64,000 nt of DNA from positions 1-64,000 of the forward strand of contig NZ_JAGGLV010000002.1 in assembly GCF_017874735.1 (NCBI RefSeq), written 5' to 3'. A program made the translations under genes and the position numbers. The notes below the pieces were generated by a model. It did no database searches, was not told the origin of the DNA, and saw only the letters and a program-made list of their open reading frames with translations. Below, piece by piece: positions 15,209 through 23,874 of the stretch. The stretch is from Paenibacillus silagei (GTDB lineage: Bacteria > Bacillota > Bacilli > Paenibacillales > Paenibacillaceae). The stretch's first letter is position 1, and the number at the start of each line of letters is the position of its first letter.

Positions 15209-16600
15209 TTAACGGAACGGGAACTTCATTCCGCCTTTACCGGCAAGGCCCTTGAGCTGCTTCATGGCGTTCTTCTTGCCGCCCTTGCCGCCTCCGCCGC
15301 CCATCATGCCGGAGAACTGCTTCATCATCTTGCGCATTTCATCGAATTGCTTGATGAGCCGGTTCACCTCAGCGACATTGGTACCGCTGCCTGCCGCAAT
15401 ACGCTTGCGGCGGTTGTGGTTGATAATCTCAGGCTGGGCTTTCTCGGCCTTGGTCATGGAATGAACAATGGCTTCAACGCGGCCCATCTGCTTATCGTCC
15501 ACCTTCAGGTCCTTCATGCCCTTGGCCTTATTCATGCCGGGCAGCATATCAAGAATCTGGTCGATCGGGCCAAGCTTCTTCACTTGATCCATCTGCTCCA
15601 GGAAATCATCGAACGTGAATTCTGCATTACGCATCTTACGTTCCATTTCCTTGGCTTTCTCGGTATCGATATTGGCCTGAGCCTTCTCGATCAGCGACAG
15701 CATGTCGCCCATGCCGAGGATCCGCGAAGCCATCCGCTCCGGATGGAAAGGCTCCAGCGCATCGATCTTCTCGCCGAGAGCGGCGAATTTAATCGGGCAG
15801 CCGGTGACCGCCTTGACGGATAATGCAGCACCACCACGGGTGTCGCCGTCAAGCTTCGTAAGCACTACGCCGGTAAGCTCCAGCTGCTTGTTGAAGCTGT
15901 CCGCCACATTCACGGCATCCTGACCGGTCATCGCATCGACTACCAGGAGCACTTCATCCGGAGTTACAACGTTATGGATCTGCTTCAGCTCTTCCATCAG
16001 CTCTTCATCAATATGCAGGCGGCCTGCCGTATCAATAATCACATAATCCAGGTTATTGTCCTTCGCATGCTGAACACCTTGTCTGGCAATCTCTACCGGA
16101 CTCGTCTGATCACCCAGCGAGAAGACAGGAACCTTAATCTGTTCTCCGAGCACCTGCAGCTGCTTGATCGCAGCCGGACGGTAGATATCAGCGGCTACGA
16201 GCAGCGGGCGGTGGTTGCCCTTCTGCAGCAGCTTCGCCAGCTTACCGGAAGTGGTCGTCTTCCCTGCGCCCTGCAGACCCGTCATCATGATGACCGTCGG
16301 CGGCTTGTTCGACTTCGCCAGCTTCGCCTGGCTTCCGCCCATCAGCTCCGTCAGTTCCTTGTTAACAATATCGATGATAACCATGCCTGGCGTGAAGCTG
16401 TCCATCACTTCCGTACCAACAGACTTCTCTTTCACCTTGGACACGAAGTCCTTGACGACCTTGAAGTTAACATCGGCTTCCAGAAGGGCCAGCCGCACTT
16501 CACGCATCGCTTCGTTTACGTCATCTTCGGATACTTTCCCTTTGCCGCGCAGTTTGCTGAACACATTCTGCAATCTTCCGGTTAATCCTTCAAATGCCAT
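15209..16600 (-). CDS. ffh: Signal recognition particle GTPase Ffh
   Basis: The SRP54 subunit, 463 aa. N domain, then G domain with G1 GLQGAGKTT (108-116), the DTAGRLH box and TKLDGDTRGG. The C-terminal M domain is methionine- and glycine-rich (MMKQFSGMMGGGGGKGG) and binds scRNA and signal peptides. GAAGGGAG precedes the ATG. It follows ylxM by 22 bp. No ftsY is nearby; the upstream neighbour is trhA. Confidence 0.98.
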   Translation of the reverse strand: MAFEGLTGRLQNVFSKLRGKGKVSEDDVNEAMREVRLALLEADVNFKVVKDFVSKVKEKSVGTEVMDSFTPGMVIIDIVNKELTELMGGSQAKLAKSNKPPTVIMMTGLQGAGKTTTSGKLAKLLQKGNHRPLLVAADIYRPAAIKQLQVLGEQIKVPVFSLGDQTSPVEIARQGVQHAKDNNLDYVIIDTAGRLHIDEELMEELKQIHNVVTPDEVLLVVDAMTGQDAVNVADSFNKQLELTGVVLTKLDGDTRGGAALSVKAVTGCPIKFAALGEKIDALEPFHPERMASRILGMGDMLSLIEKAQANIDTEKAKEMERKMRNAEFTFDDFLEQMDQVKKLGPIDQILDMLPGMNKAKGMKDLKVDDKQMGRVEAIVHSMTKAEKAQPEIINHNRRKRIAAGSGTNVAEVNRLIKQFDEMRKMMKQFSGMMGGGGGKGGKKNAMKQLKGLAGKGGMKFPFR

Positions 16601-16621
16601 AGGCGGCTCGCTCCCTTCTTC

Positions 16622-16978
16622 CTACTCTAACCTCTGCAGCCGGTCCATGAGTTCCATGAATTGCTGCTTATATTGCTCCGGCAGCATTCCACTGTCAGGG
16701 AATCTGCGCAGTTCTTCTAAGTACTTAGTGCGGTCTTCATGCTTGGACAGGAGTCCAAGCTTCTCTTCATAATTCTCAAGCACTTGCTCCGCCCGCTTGA
16801 TATGCTCGTACACAGCCTGGCGGCTAATTTCAAATTCCGCTGCAATCTCCCCCAGGGAGAAATCATCATGGAAATAATATTTGAGAAACGTCTGTTGCTT
16901 GTCAGTAAGCAGCCGTTCATAGAAAGCAAATAACAGGTTGATCCGGTTGGTTTTCTCGAGCCTATTCTCCTGACTCAT
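16622..16978 (-). CDS. ylxM: YlxM family helix-turn-helix protein
   Basis: A small (118 aa) DNA-binding-like protein always found beside ffh, where it is thought to modulate SRP. It shows the family's LTDKQQTFLKYYFHDDFSLGEIA start and an HTH region (EFEISRQAVYEHIKRAEQVL). The frame opens at a TTG at 16999, but the ATG at 16978 follows GAAGGGAG and yields the standard N-terminus. First gene of the ffh transcript, behind a strong promoter at 17033-17061. Confidence 0.95.
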   Translation of the reverse strand: MSQENRLEKTNRINLLFAFYERLLTDKQQTFLKYYFHDDFSLGEIAAEFEISRQAVYEHIKRAEQVLENYEEKLGLLSKHEDRTKYLEELRRFPDSGMLPEQYKQQFMELMDRLQRLE

Positions 16979-17032
16979 TAAGGGCACTCCCTTCGTCAAG
17001 GAAAAACACTTTACAGCTTCACAACGTCCCTT

Positions 17033-17061
17033 ATGATACCGAAAACAAAGAAAGATGTCAA
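17033..17061 (-). promoter_or_regulatory. Sigma-A promoter of ylxM-ffh
   Basis: On the minus strand a consensus TTGACA (17056-17061) lies 17 bp from TATCAT (17033-17038), about 55 bp upstream of the ylxM start. Confidence 0.85.
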
Positions 17062-17148
17062 GTCTTTTTACTTGTCATCTTTTTCTTTGCCCAAAACCGG
17101 CATTCCCGCCCTGAAATCCTGCACCAGTACGGCACTATGCCTTCCGCA

Positions 17149-17796
17149 TTAATGAATAGGGAGAATGTATAACAATACAACGAAGAAGTGCAGGACGGTT
17201 CCCGCAAGCACGAATAAATGCCAGATCGCATGATGGTACGGGAAGCCGCGCCATACATAAAACACGGTGCCCAGAGTGTACAGCAGTCCGCCAATCATCA
17301 GCAGAGTCATCCCGCCGCTGGCGACGGCCTGGGACAGAGGTTTCCAGGCGATTACGATCATCCAGCCCATCGCAATGTAGAAGACGGTGGACATGAACAG
17401 GAATTTTTTGACGAAAAAAGCCTTAAAGAAAACACCGAATACCGCCACTCCCCAAGCGATACCGAATAATGTCCAGCCCAGCGGTCCGCGGATCGCCACC
17501 AGCATAAACGGGGTGTACGTTCCGGCAATGAATAAGTAAATCGAAGCGTGGTCAAGGAATTCAAAGAAGTCCTTCGCCTTGCCGTCTCTGAGACTATGCA
17601 CCATCGTTGAATTAAAATACAGGATCAGCATAGTAGCGCCGTAAATGGAGAAACTGACTACATGCCAGGCTGTGCCGTTCTGAACAGCATATACGATCAG
17701 CAGGACCAGCGCAGCAATACTTAATAGAGCGCCGATCCCGTGTGTAACCGCATTTGCTACTTCTTCCTTGCGGCTGTAAGTGTGAGTATTTGCCAT
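17149..17796 (-). CDS. trhA: TrhA/hemolysin III family membrane protein (PAQR superfamily)
   Basis: A 215-aa polytopic membrane protein with about seven helices. Family signatures are visible: EEVANAVTHGIGALLS near the N-terminus, the STMVHSL segment with a conserved Ser and His, LDHASIYLFIAGTYTPF, and the C-terminal HHAIWHLFVLAGTVLHF carrying the metal-site histidines. B. subtilis and E. coli relatives tune membrane energetics and fluidity; the hemolysin name is historical. GGAAGG precedes the ATG. It is probably a single-gene unit upstream of the ylxM promoter. Confidence 0.94.
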   Translation of the reverse strand: MANTHTYSRKEEVANAVTHGIGALLSIAALVLLIVYAVQNGTAWHVVSFSIYGATMLILYFNSTMVHSLRDGKAKDFFEFLDHASIYLFIAGTYTPFMLVAIRGPLGWTLFGIAWGVAVFGVFFKAFFVKKFLFMSTVFYIAMGWMIVIAWKPLSQAVASGGMTLLMIGGLLYTLGTVFYVWRGFPYHHAIWHLFVLAGTVLHFFVVLLYILPIH

Positions 17797-17941
17797 ACCA
17801 CGATTCCTTCCGTTTGCGGTTTCCTTCTATTATAGCCATTTCTCCGAAGTCCTTCCAGCTTACGGACGCCTCAGGGCAGGCTGCTGCTGCAACATTCAAT
17901 CGCTTAAGAAGTCATCATTTGCTGTTACAGCAACTCAAGTC

Positions 17942-19459
17942 TTATAGCTTGTAGAGCTCGGTATACTTCGCTTCCAGATAATCCGCCAGATAATCGGGAT
18001 TCAGCGGTTCGCCTGTGACTTGCTCGATAATCTGCGAAGGGGTCAGGCTCTGGCCGTAGCGGTACACCTTGTCAGTAAGCCATTCTTTGATCGGCAGCAG
18101 GTTACCAGTGGCAATCAGCTCCTCGAATTCCGGCAGTTCCTTACGCAGGGTGTTCAGCATTTGGGCCGCATACATGTTACCCAGGGAATAGGAAGCGAAA
18201 TAGCCGAAGTCTCCGCCAGACCAATGAACGTCCTGCAGTACGCCAAGTGCATCCGTAGGCGGTGTAATCCCTAAGTATTCCTGATACTTCGCGTTCCAGG
18301 TCTCAGGCAAATCCTTGACTTCAAGCCCTTCGTTGAAAATCAGCTTCTCAATCTCATAGCGCACAATAATATGCAGGTTATATGTCAGCTCATCAGCTTC
18401 GATCCGGATGAAGGAATTGCCTACACTGTTGATTGCCCGGTAAAAGTCTTCCATCTCCACGTTCGCAAGCTGCTCCGGGAAATGCTGCTGCAGATCGCCG
18501 TAATAACGCTGCCAGAAGGCCCGGCTGCGGCCGATCATATTCTCCCACAGTCTGGACTGGGATTCATGAATTCCCATGGAGGCCCCCTGTGCCAGAGGTG
18601 TACCGATCAGCTCTTCACCGAAATTCTGCTCGTACAGGGCATGTCCGCCCTCATGCAGCGAGCTGAAGATGGAGCTGGTCACATTGTCCAGCAGATAGTT
18701 CGTGGTTATGCGGACATCGCCGGGGTTCAGCCCTGTAGCGAACGGATGCACACTTTCATCCAGACGTCCTGCCTCGAAATCATAGCCCATCTGTTCGAGT
18801 AAGAAGAGGCCGAATTTCTCCTGCTGCTCCTTAGGGAAGATCTGGCTCAGGAATTCGGTGTCCGGCTTGTTCGGCGAAGCATTGATCGCTTCGGCCAGCG
18901 GCACAAGACGGCTGCGCAGACGGGTGAAGATCGCATCCACCTTCTCAACGGTCAAATCCGGCTCGTACATATCCAGCAAAGTGTCATAACGCGAGCCTTG
19001 CACACCCCAATAATCAATGAACTCTTGTTTGAAGGCCACAATCTTGGTCAGATAAGGCTCGAAGGAGGCGAAATCATTATCATCCTTAGCCTCTTCCCAG
19101 ATCGTCTGCGCATGGGCGGTGAGCACCGAATATTCCTCGAAGGTCTTGGAGGGAATGCTTTTGCTGCGCTGATACTCCTTGCGGGTATCCTTCACAATTT
19201 TATTCTGATTGCTGTCCAGCTGCTCCGCTACTTCCGGACGGCTGAAATACGCTGTGAACACTCCGATCTCCTCTGATACCTGGAGTCTGAATGCTTCTGC
19301 ACTCAGCATACCCAGCGTGGCGGAACGGATCTCTACACCTTTGCGGGGCGCGCCTGTACGCAGATCCCAGCCCAGAAGTCCAATTGCTTCATAATAGCCT
19401 TTGATTTTAGATAATAGCTCACTGAATTTATCCCATTCTTCCTGGATCTGCTTTTCCAT
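17942..19459 (-). CDS. M32 family metallocarboxypeptidase
   Basis: A cytosolic thermostable carboxypeptidase Taq type, 505 aa, full family length. The zinc motif HEGGH (about 268-272, SLHEGGHALYEQ) and the downstream family signatures GIHESQSRLWEN and IRIEADELTYNLHI are present, followed by SLGNMYAAQ near the C-terminus. These enzymes release C-terminal residues broadly except proline. GGCAGGTG precedes the ATG. No obvious operon partner. Confidence 0.96.
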   Translation of the reverse strand: MEKQIQEEWDKFSELLSKIKGYYEAIGLLGWDLRTGAPRKGVEIRSATLGMLSAEAFRLQVSEEIGVFTAYFSRPEVAEQLDSNQNKIVKDTRKEYQRSKSIPSKTFEEYSVLTAHAQTIWEEAKDDNDFASFEPYLTKIVAFKQEFIDYWGVQGSRYDTLLDMYEPDLTVEKVDAIFTRLRSRLVPLAEAINASPNKPDTEFLSQIFPKEQQEKFGLFLLEQMGYDFEAGRLDESVHPFATGLNPGDVRITTNYLLDNVTSSIFSSLHEGGHALYEQNFGEELIGTPLAQGASMGIHESQSRLWENMIGRSRAFWQRYYGDLQQHFPEQLANVEMEDFYRAINSVGNSFIRIEADELTYNLHIIVRYEIEKLIFNEGLEVKDLPETWNAKYQEYLGITPPTDALGVLQDVHWSGGDFGYFASYSLGNMYAAQMLNTLRKELPEFEELIATGNLLPIKEWLTDKVYRYGQSLTPSQIIEQVTGEPLNPDYLADYLEAKYTELYKL

Positions 19460-19690
19460 GTTTTGAGCACCTGCCTTGTTTTTTTATCTACTCCTATTGA
19501 TGATACTTTTTTAAATAGTTATAATCAAATTCGGGCTGTATCTCTTCAAATTTGAAGTAGTTAACAGCTCAAAGGCGCGGAGACAGACTCCGCTTAGATT
19601 TTGCAATATTTGATTGCAGGAAGCCCTTTATGTTCGCGGCAAGACGCAGTACAATGAATTACAGTTTAATCTTAAGGAGGCACATGGCTT

Positions 19691-20254
19691 ATGAGTCAGG
19701 TTACAGACATTTTAGAGTTCAACAAGCATTTTGTAGAGGAAAAAGCATATGAGAGCTATCTGACCAGCCGCTTCCCGGATAAAAAAATGCTGATCATCAC
19801 CTGTATGGACACACGGCTTGTTGAGCTTCTGCCCAAAGCAATGAATTTCAAGAACGGTGATGTCAAAATCATCAAAAATGCCGGAGCCATCATCTCCCAG
19901 CCGTTCGGGAGCGTCATGCGCAGCGTAATGGTTGCGCTATACGAATTGGACGCGGACGAAGTAATTGTCGTCGGCCATTATGAATGCGGCATGGCTTCCC
20001 TGAATGCTGACCATATGATTAACTCCATCAAGGAACGCGGCGTGTCCGAGGAAGTACTCAGTACCCTGGAGAATTCAGGGATTAAGCTGACCAAATGGCT
20101 GCGCGGGTTTGACAACGTCGAGGAAGGGGTAATTCAGACTGTGGAGCTGATTAAGCGCCATCCCTTACTCCCCCCAAACGTACCTATTCACGGCATGATC
20201 ATCGATCCGGCTACCGGAGCGCTTGAGCTTGTCTCGGACGGATACGCGGACTAA
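19691..20254 (+). CDS. Beta-class carbonic anhydrase (YtiB type)
   Basis: Reversible CO2 hydration. At 187 aa it matches the short clade. Zinc ligands are Cys38 and Asp40-Arg42 of CMDTR, His96 and Cys99 of GHYECG. AAGGAGG is 10 nt before the ATG, and a strong terminator follows the stop by about 25 bp, so it is monocistronic. Confidence 0.95.
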   Translation: MSQVTDILEFNKHFVEEKAYESYLTSRFPDKKMLIITCMDTRLVELLPKAMNFKNGDVKIIKNAGAIISQPFGSVMRSVMVALYELDADEVIVVGHYECGMASLNADHMINSIKERGVSEEVLSTLENSGIKLTKWLRGFDNVEEGVIQTVELIKRHPLLPPNVPIHGMIIDPATGALELVSDGYAD

Positions 20255-20278
20255 GGCAACTCTCTGATACTGCTGTTT

Positions 20279-20307
20279 GCGCGGGTCCCGGACCCGCGCT
20301 TTTTTTG
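20279..20307 (+). terminator. Terminator after carbonic anhydrase
   Basis: A perfect GCGCGGGTCC/GGACCCGCGC stem followed by eight T residues. Confidence 0.93.
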
Positions 20308-20355
20308 TGTCCAAGTATCCGGGCCAATGCCGGGTGAAAGTTATCGTGTGAAACA

Positions 20356-20373
20356 TATAAATTCTTATATTTT
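20356..20373. repeat. AT-rich dispersed 18-mer
   Basis: Exact copy of 14240-14257, preceded by GTGAAACA as in the variant at 6192. It lies about 95 bp upstream of the membrane protein gene, in its presumed 5' leader. Confidence 0.7.
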
Positions 20374-20467
20374 AAAAATTGAAACCTTAGCCTCCGCCAT
20401 GCGTATTACCGGGCAACAGCCAGGTAAACTGGGTGTTACCAATACTTCTAGGAGGTTCTCGTACTCA

Positions 20468-20902
20468 ATGAAACCAATGAAACGTGTAATGATGATCGTC
20501 ATGGCCTTCACACTGTTCTTCGCTGTCACTGTTCCTGACTTCGCAGATGCCCGCCGCGGCGGGGGCTTTAAATCAGGAAGCCGGGGATTCACAACGACCC
20601 CGAAGAAATCGACCACCGATAATGTGAAAAAAAGCGATAGCACTAAAAGCAACACCAACGGAACTGCAGCGAATGCGAACCGCGGCTTCTTCAGCGGCGG
20701 CAGCCTGATGAAAGGCCTGATGATCGGCGGGATCGCCGGGTTCCTCTTCGGCGGAATGTTCGCCGGTATGGGCGCTTTTGGAAATATCATCGGATTCCTG
20801 ATTAACATGCTGGCCATCTACTTCGTAATTACGCTGATTATGTCCTTCTTCAAGCGCAGACAGGAACGACGGCGGCTGGAAGAAAGGGACGGACGCTACT
20901 AA
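20468..20902 (+). CDS. Gly/Arg-rich secreted or membrane protein with C-terminal helices
   Basis: 144 aa. An N-terminal signal-like helix (VMMIVMAFTLFFAVTV) ends near ADA, followed by a Gly/Arg/Ser/Lys-rich linker. Two close membrane helices follow (GLMIGGIAGFLFGGMFAGMG and IIGFLINMLAIYFVITLIM), then a basic tail (KRRQERRRLEERDGR). The pattern resembles the N-terminal part of Tim44-like/YflK-type proteins, but no Tim44 domain follows. The ATG at 20468 has AGGAGG 12 nt upstream, and further upstream in-frame starts lack one. The stop overlaps the next start by one base (TAATG). Confidence 0.75.
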   Translation: MKPMKRVMMIVMAFTLFFAVTVPDFADARRGGGFKSGSRGFTTTPKKSTTDNVKKSDSTKSNTNGTAANANRGFFSGGSLMKGLMIGGIAGFLFGGMFAGMGAFGNIIGFLINMLAIYFVITLIMSFFKRRQERRRLEERDGRY

Positions 20903-21189
20903 TGGGTGTTACCGTTCTCAGCATGGACGAGATTATCAATGCGATCTGCCTGCATATGGCGGAACGCAAGGCTGTGCGGGTGGAGGAAGTCCAGGTGGAG
21001 CTCAGCTGGGACGAGGACACCGGCTACACCGCAGAGGTCTGGATACAGGGAAGAAGCCAGTATCTGGTGGAGTCCAACATGATTGAATCCATTCTTCGCT
21101 ACGTACACAGCGAATACGGCATCCGTGCCTACCGTGAAGATGTACGGCTGGAGCTGGATGAAGAGATTACAGCGGTTGTGAACACGTAA
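20902..21189 (+). CDS. YxcD-like DUF2653 family protein
   Basis: A 95-aa acidic soluble protein resembling YxcD/DUF2653 (MDEIINAICLHMAERK, then VEVQVELSWDEDTGYTAEVW). The start overlaps the upstream stop (TAATG), so it is translationally coupled to the membrane protein. The pairing suggests a cytosolic partner of that protein. The biochemical function of the family is unknown. Confidence 0.8.
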   Translation: MGVTVLSMDEIINAICLHMAERKAVRVEEVQVELSWDEDTGYTAEVWIQGRSQYLVESNMIESILRYVHSEYGIRAYREDVRLELDEEITAVVNT

Positions 21190-21244
21190 GCAGCCTGCTG
21201 ACAGGCTGCGGTGAACGAAGTTTCAATTACAATTGCACCAAACT

Positions 21245-21276
21245 AAGGGAGGACCCGTCAGCCGGGTCCTCCCTTT
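21245..21276. terminator. Bidirectional terminator
   Basis: AAGGGAGGACCC pairs with GGGTCCTCCCTT around an eight-base loop, between the convergent YxcD-like and pectinesterase genes. Confidence 0.85.
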
Positions 21277-21319
21277 ATTGTGCCTATAGCCGGCAGATTA
21301 GCTCCTACAGCGCCTTGTC

Positions 21320-22288
21320 CTATCCCGGAAACTGGAATCCGTCCAGTACATCGTCCCTGCCCGCCCGCGCAGTGCCGCTTCCGTGCAGCTCAGCCCAAGG
21401 CACACGCTGCTGCCGCAGAATCGCCGCTGTTCCTTCAGAAGTGTACTCCGCATACCTGACCGTCTGCTCATTAGCGGGCTGACCCCAGTTATCCCAGCCC
21501 TGAGGGTGGATATGCTGGCCCATCCGGCAATCCACAAAGGCAGTCTTGGCATGCTCCCGCCATGGGCGGCCCAGGAATACCGGCGCTGTTCCCGGCTCAG
21601 CACTCAGATAACATTGATTGAACACGTAGCCGTAGGCCTGCCCTTCAGGAGTGGAGGCAGCTGTGATGTAGCCTGCATGGCCTCCGCTATTCCGCAGGCT
21701 GTGCAGCGTACAATGCTCGAAGTAGGCCGTTGCTCCGCCAAAGATATAATCTACCGTTCCCTCAATGTGACAGTGTTGGTACAACTGGCGGTACTGCGCA
21801 TGATGCTCCCGCAGCGGAACGCCGCCGAACAGCAGGCGCTCTCTGGGGGCTGGAGGCAGCGGACCGGTGAACAGCGTGTCCTGATGACCCTTGAATGTAC
21901 AATTTCGGAATACCGTCTCATCACAATGGGCGTACACCGCCACTGCCTGCCCCACCTCACTGCCTTGTCCGGCTGTATTGGAGACGGTCAGATTCTCCAG
22001 CACCAGCTTCCTGCCGCCCAGGAACAGGGTGGGAGTAGCAAAGGTCCCGATCTCTTCCCCCTGCTCATCCAGCTCCCGGGCATAGCGGTTCATCGTGATC
22101 TCCACTTGTCCGATGCCGATGATACGGAGACAGGAGCGGTAGACCCGCACCTCCTCCTTGTACACTCCCGGCATAATGTAGAGCGTGGCCTCTGTGTCCG
22201 GGTCCAGCCCTTCCAGGGCATCGACTGCCGCCTGAATAGTAGAGTAATCGCAAAAGCCCTCTTTGCCCACCAGCATCCCTTTTCCCAT
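21320..22288 (-). CDS. Pectinesterase (CE8), apparently cytosolic
   Basis: De-esterifies methylated (oligo)galacturonates. The 322-aa right-handed beta-helix has the CE8 catalytic set: GQAVAVYAHCDETVFRNC, general acid Asp137 in GHQDTLF, nucleophile Asp180 in GTVDYIFG, and Arg241/Trp243 in GRPWREH. There is no signal peptide, which differs from secreted pectinesterases and suggests action on imported methylated oligomers. GAGAGGGG abuts the ATG at 22288; a second ATG lies four codons in. It is the last gene of the minus-strand arm of the transporter locus, 43 bp after the binding protein gene. Confidence 0.93.
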   Translation of the reverse strand: MGKGMLVGKEGFCDYSTIQAAVDALEGLDPDTEATLYIMPGVYKEEVRVYRSCLRIIGIGQVEITMNRYARELDEQGEEIGTFATPTLFLGGRKLVLENLTVSNTAGQGSEVGQAVAVYAHCDETVFRNCTFKGHQDTLFTGPLPPAPRERLLFGGVPLREHHAQYRQLYQHCHIEGTVDYIFGGATAYFEHCTLHSLRNSGGHAGYITAASTPEGQAYGYVFNQCYLSAEPGTAPVFLGRPWREHAKTAFVDCRMGQHIHPQGWDNWGQPANEQTVRYAEYTSEGTAAILRQQRVPWAELHGSGTARAGRDDVLDGFQFPG

Positions 22289-22331
22289 CCCCTCTCAGAC
22301 TCTGGCCTTCACTTAAAGCTTGCCTGCTTGC

Positions 22332-23834
22332 TTACTTCTGTGTCAGTTTGTATGCAGCTTCGTATTCCTCGGTGATCTTGGTTCCGCCCGAATCCTTCCA
22401 GGTCTGTACGGCTTTCTTGAAGGCCGCCTCATCCGATTGGCCCATGATATATTTGAAGGTAGCATCTGTGATGATCTTTTGCAATTCCGTTCCTTGCTCA
22501 TTATTGGTAGCCGAATCCAGCGGAACGGTGGGGTCAAGCACAGCGAACTTGTCATTCTCGCGGATCAGCTCATTGGCCAGCTGCTTCTCAGGGTTCGCGT
22601 CCTTAAGTGTATAGGCAATCTCACTAGGTCTGCTGGAGGAGAAAGGCTGCACATCCGCCTGCCACAGCTCAGTGTTCAGAATCTTGAAGGCGCCGTTCTC
22701 ATCATATTCATAATGGGTGCCTTCAATCCCGCCGGTCATCAGCATGAACGCCTTCTCATCGATCAGGTCATTGACGAACTTCAGCAGCCGCTTGAGCTCT
22801 GCTTCGGTCTTCACCTCGGATTTCGGAAAAGCCATCAATCCGCCGATCCCGCTGCCCTCGGACCAGATATGATACTGGCCGTCTCCATTAGAGATCTTGT
22901 TCACCGGCACCAGCTCCATGCCCGGCTGCAGATCCTGTGCCAGTGTTCTCAGACTGGAGATGTCCACCATACCGGTATAGATCCCGGTTTTACCCTGCGC
23001 AAATTGCTGCTGCTGGTCCGTTTTGGCTGTAACTGCGAAATCCTGCGCCAGGTATCCGTTCTCGTAGAGCTTTCTGGAGAAATTCATCGTGTCGATATAC
23101 TCTTGAGTATCGAATTCAGGGATAAACTTGCCGCTATCCTCCACCTTCCAGCCATTGGGCGTGCCAAAATAGGAGCTTAGTGTTTTGAAGCTGCTGTATT
23201 TCAGCTCTGATCTGTCTCCGAAGCCTGTCGTGTCCTTCACACCGTTGCCATCCGGGTCATCCTCTGTGAAGGCTCTGGCCACTTCATACACCTCATCCAG
23301 CGTCTTCGGAACCGGCAGACCCAGCTTATCCAGCCAGTCCTTGCGGAAGATCAGGCCGGAACGCGCCAGATTCTTCTGGAAGGGAACGCCGTAGAGGACG
23401 CCTTCAATCGAAGCCGCTTCCTTCAGCTCAGGAGCAATCTTCGCCAGATTACTGAACTCTGAGAGATAAGGGCCCACATCCCAGAACAGCCCAGATTTCA
23501 GTGAGCTTCTAACCGATGAATTGGTCATCATGGTCAGGGTGACAATGTCTGCAAGCTCCCCCGAGGCCAGCGCCGTAGTGATCCGCTCTTCCTTGGAAGC
23601 ATCAGGTACCCAGTTGAAGGTGATTTTACTGTTGGTATATTCCTCAAGCAGCGATTTGATCGTATCGGTCGGCGGCGAAGCTGTGTGCAGAATATTCAGC
23701 CAGCTTACTTCCAGCTTCGAGTTCAGATCCTCTGGTGCGGCATTCTTCTTCTCTTCCTTGTCTCCGCCGCATGCCGAGAGCATAGTGGTAGCCATTGTAG
23801 CGATTGCCATTAGAGTGACCCATCTTTTGTTCAT
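22332..23834 (-). CDS. Carbohydrate ABC transporter substrate-binding lipoprotein
   Basis: A 500-aa extracellular binding protein of the LplA/YtcQ type. The signal peptide ends in the lipobox L-S-A-C (Cys22). The body has the bilobal periplasmic-binding architecture with DPDGNGVKDTTGFG, a calcium-loop-like sequence usual in this family. It is followed by pectinesterase and preceded by a permease gene, so the likely cargo is an oligogalacturonide, an inference from context. No ATPase gene is present; these systems usually share an MsmX-type ATPase encoded elsewhere. Confidence 0.93.
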   Translation of the reverse strand: MNKRWVTLMAIATMATTMLSACGGDKEEKKNAAPEDLNSKLEVSWLNILHTASPPTDTIKSLLEEYTNSKITFNWVPDASKEERITTALASGELADIVTLTMMTNSSVRSSLKSGLFWDVGPYLSEFSNLAKIAPELKEAASIEGVLYGVPFQKNLARSGLIFRKDWLDKLGLPVPKTLDEVYEVARAFTEDDPDGNGVKDTTGFGDRSELKYSSFKTLSSYFGTPNGWKVEDSGKFIPEFDTQEYIDTMNFSRKLYENGYLAQDFAVTAKTDQQQQFAQGKTGIYTGMVDISSLRTLAQDLQPGMELVPVNKISNGDGQYHIWSEGSGIGGLMAFPKSEVKTEAELKRLLKFVNDLIDEKAFMLMTGGIEGTHYEYDENGAFKILNTELWQADVQPFSSSRPSEIAYTLKDANPEKQLANELIRENDKFAVLDPTVPLDSATNNEQGTELQKIITDATFKYIMGQSDEAAFKKAVQTWKDSGGTKITEEYEAAYKLTQK

Positions 23835-23874
23835 AACACTTCTCCTTTGGTAGATGAAATAGGTAGCCTTAGCC

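Noticed and set aside
21383..23180. Plus-strand frames opposite pectinesterase and the binding-protein gene
   Set aside because: Shadow frames of conserved minus-strand genes.
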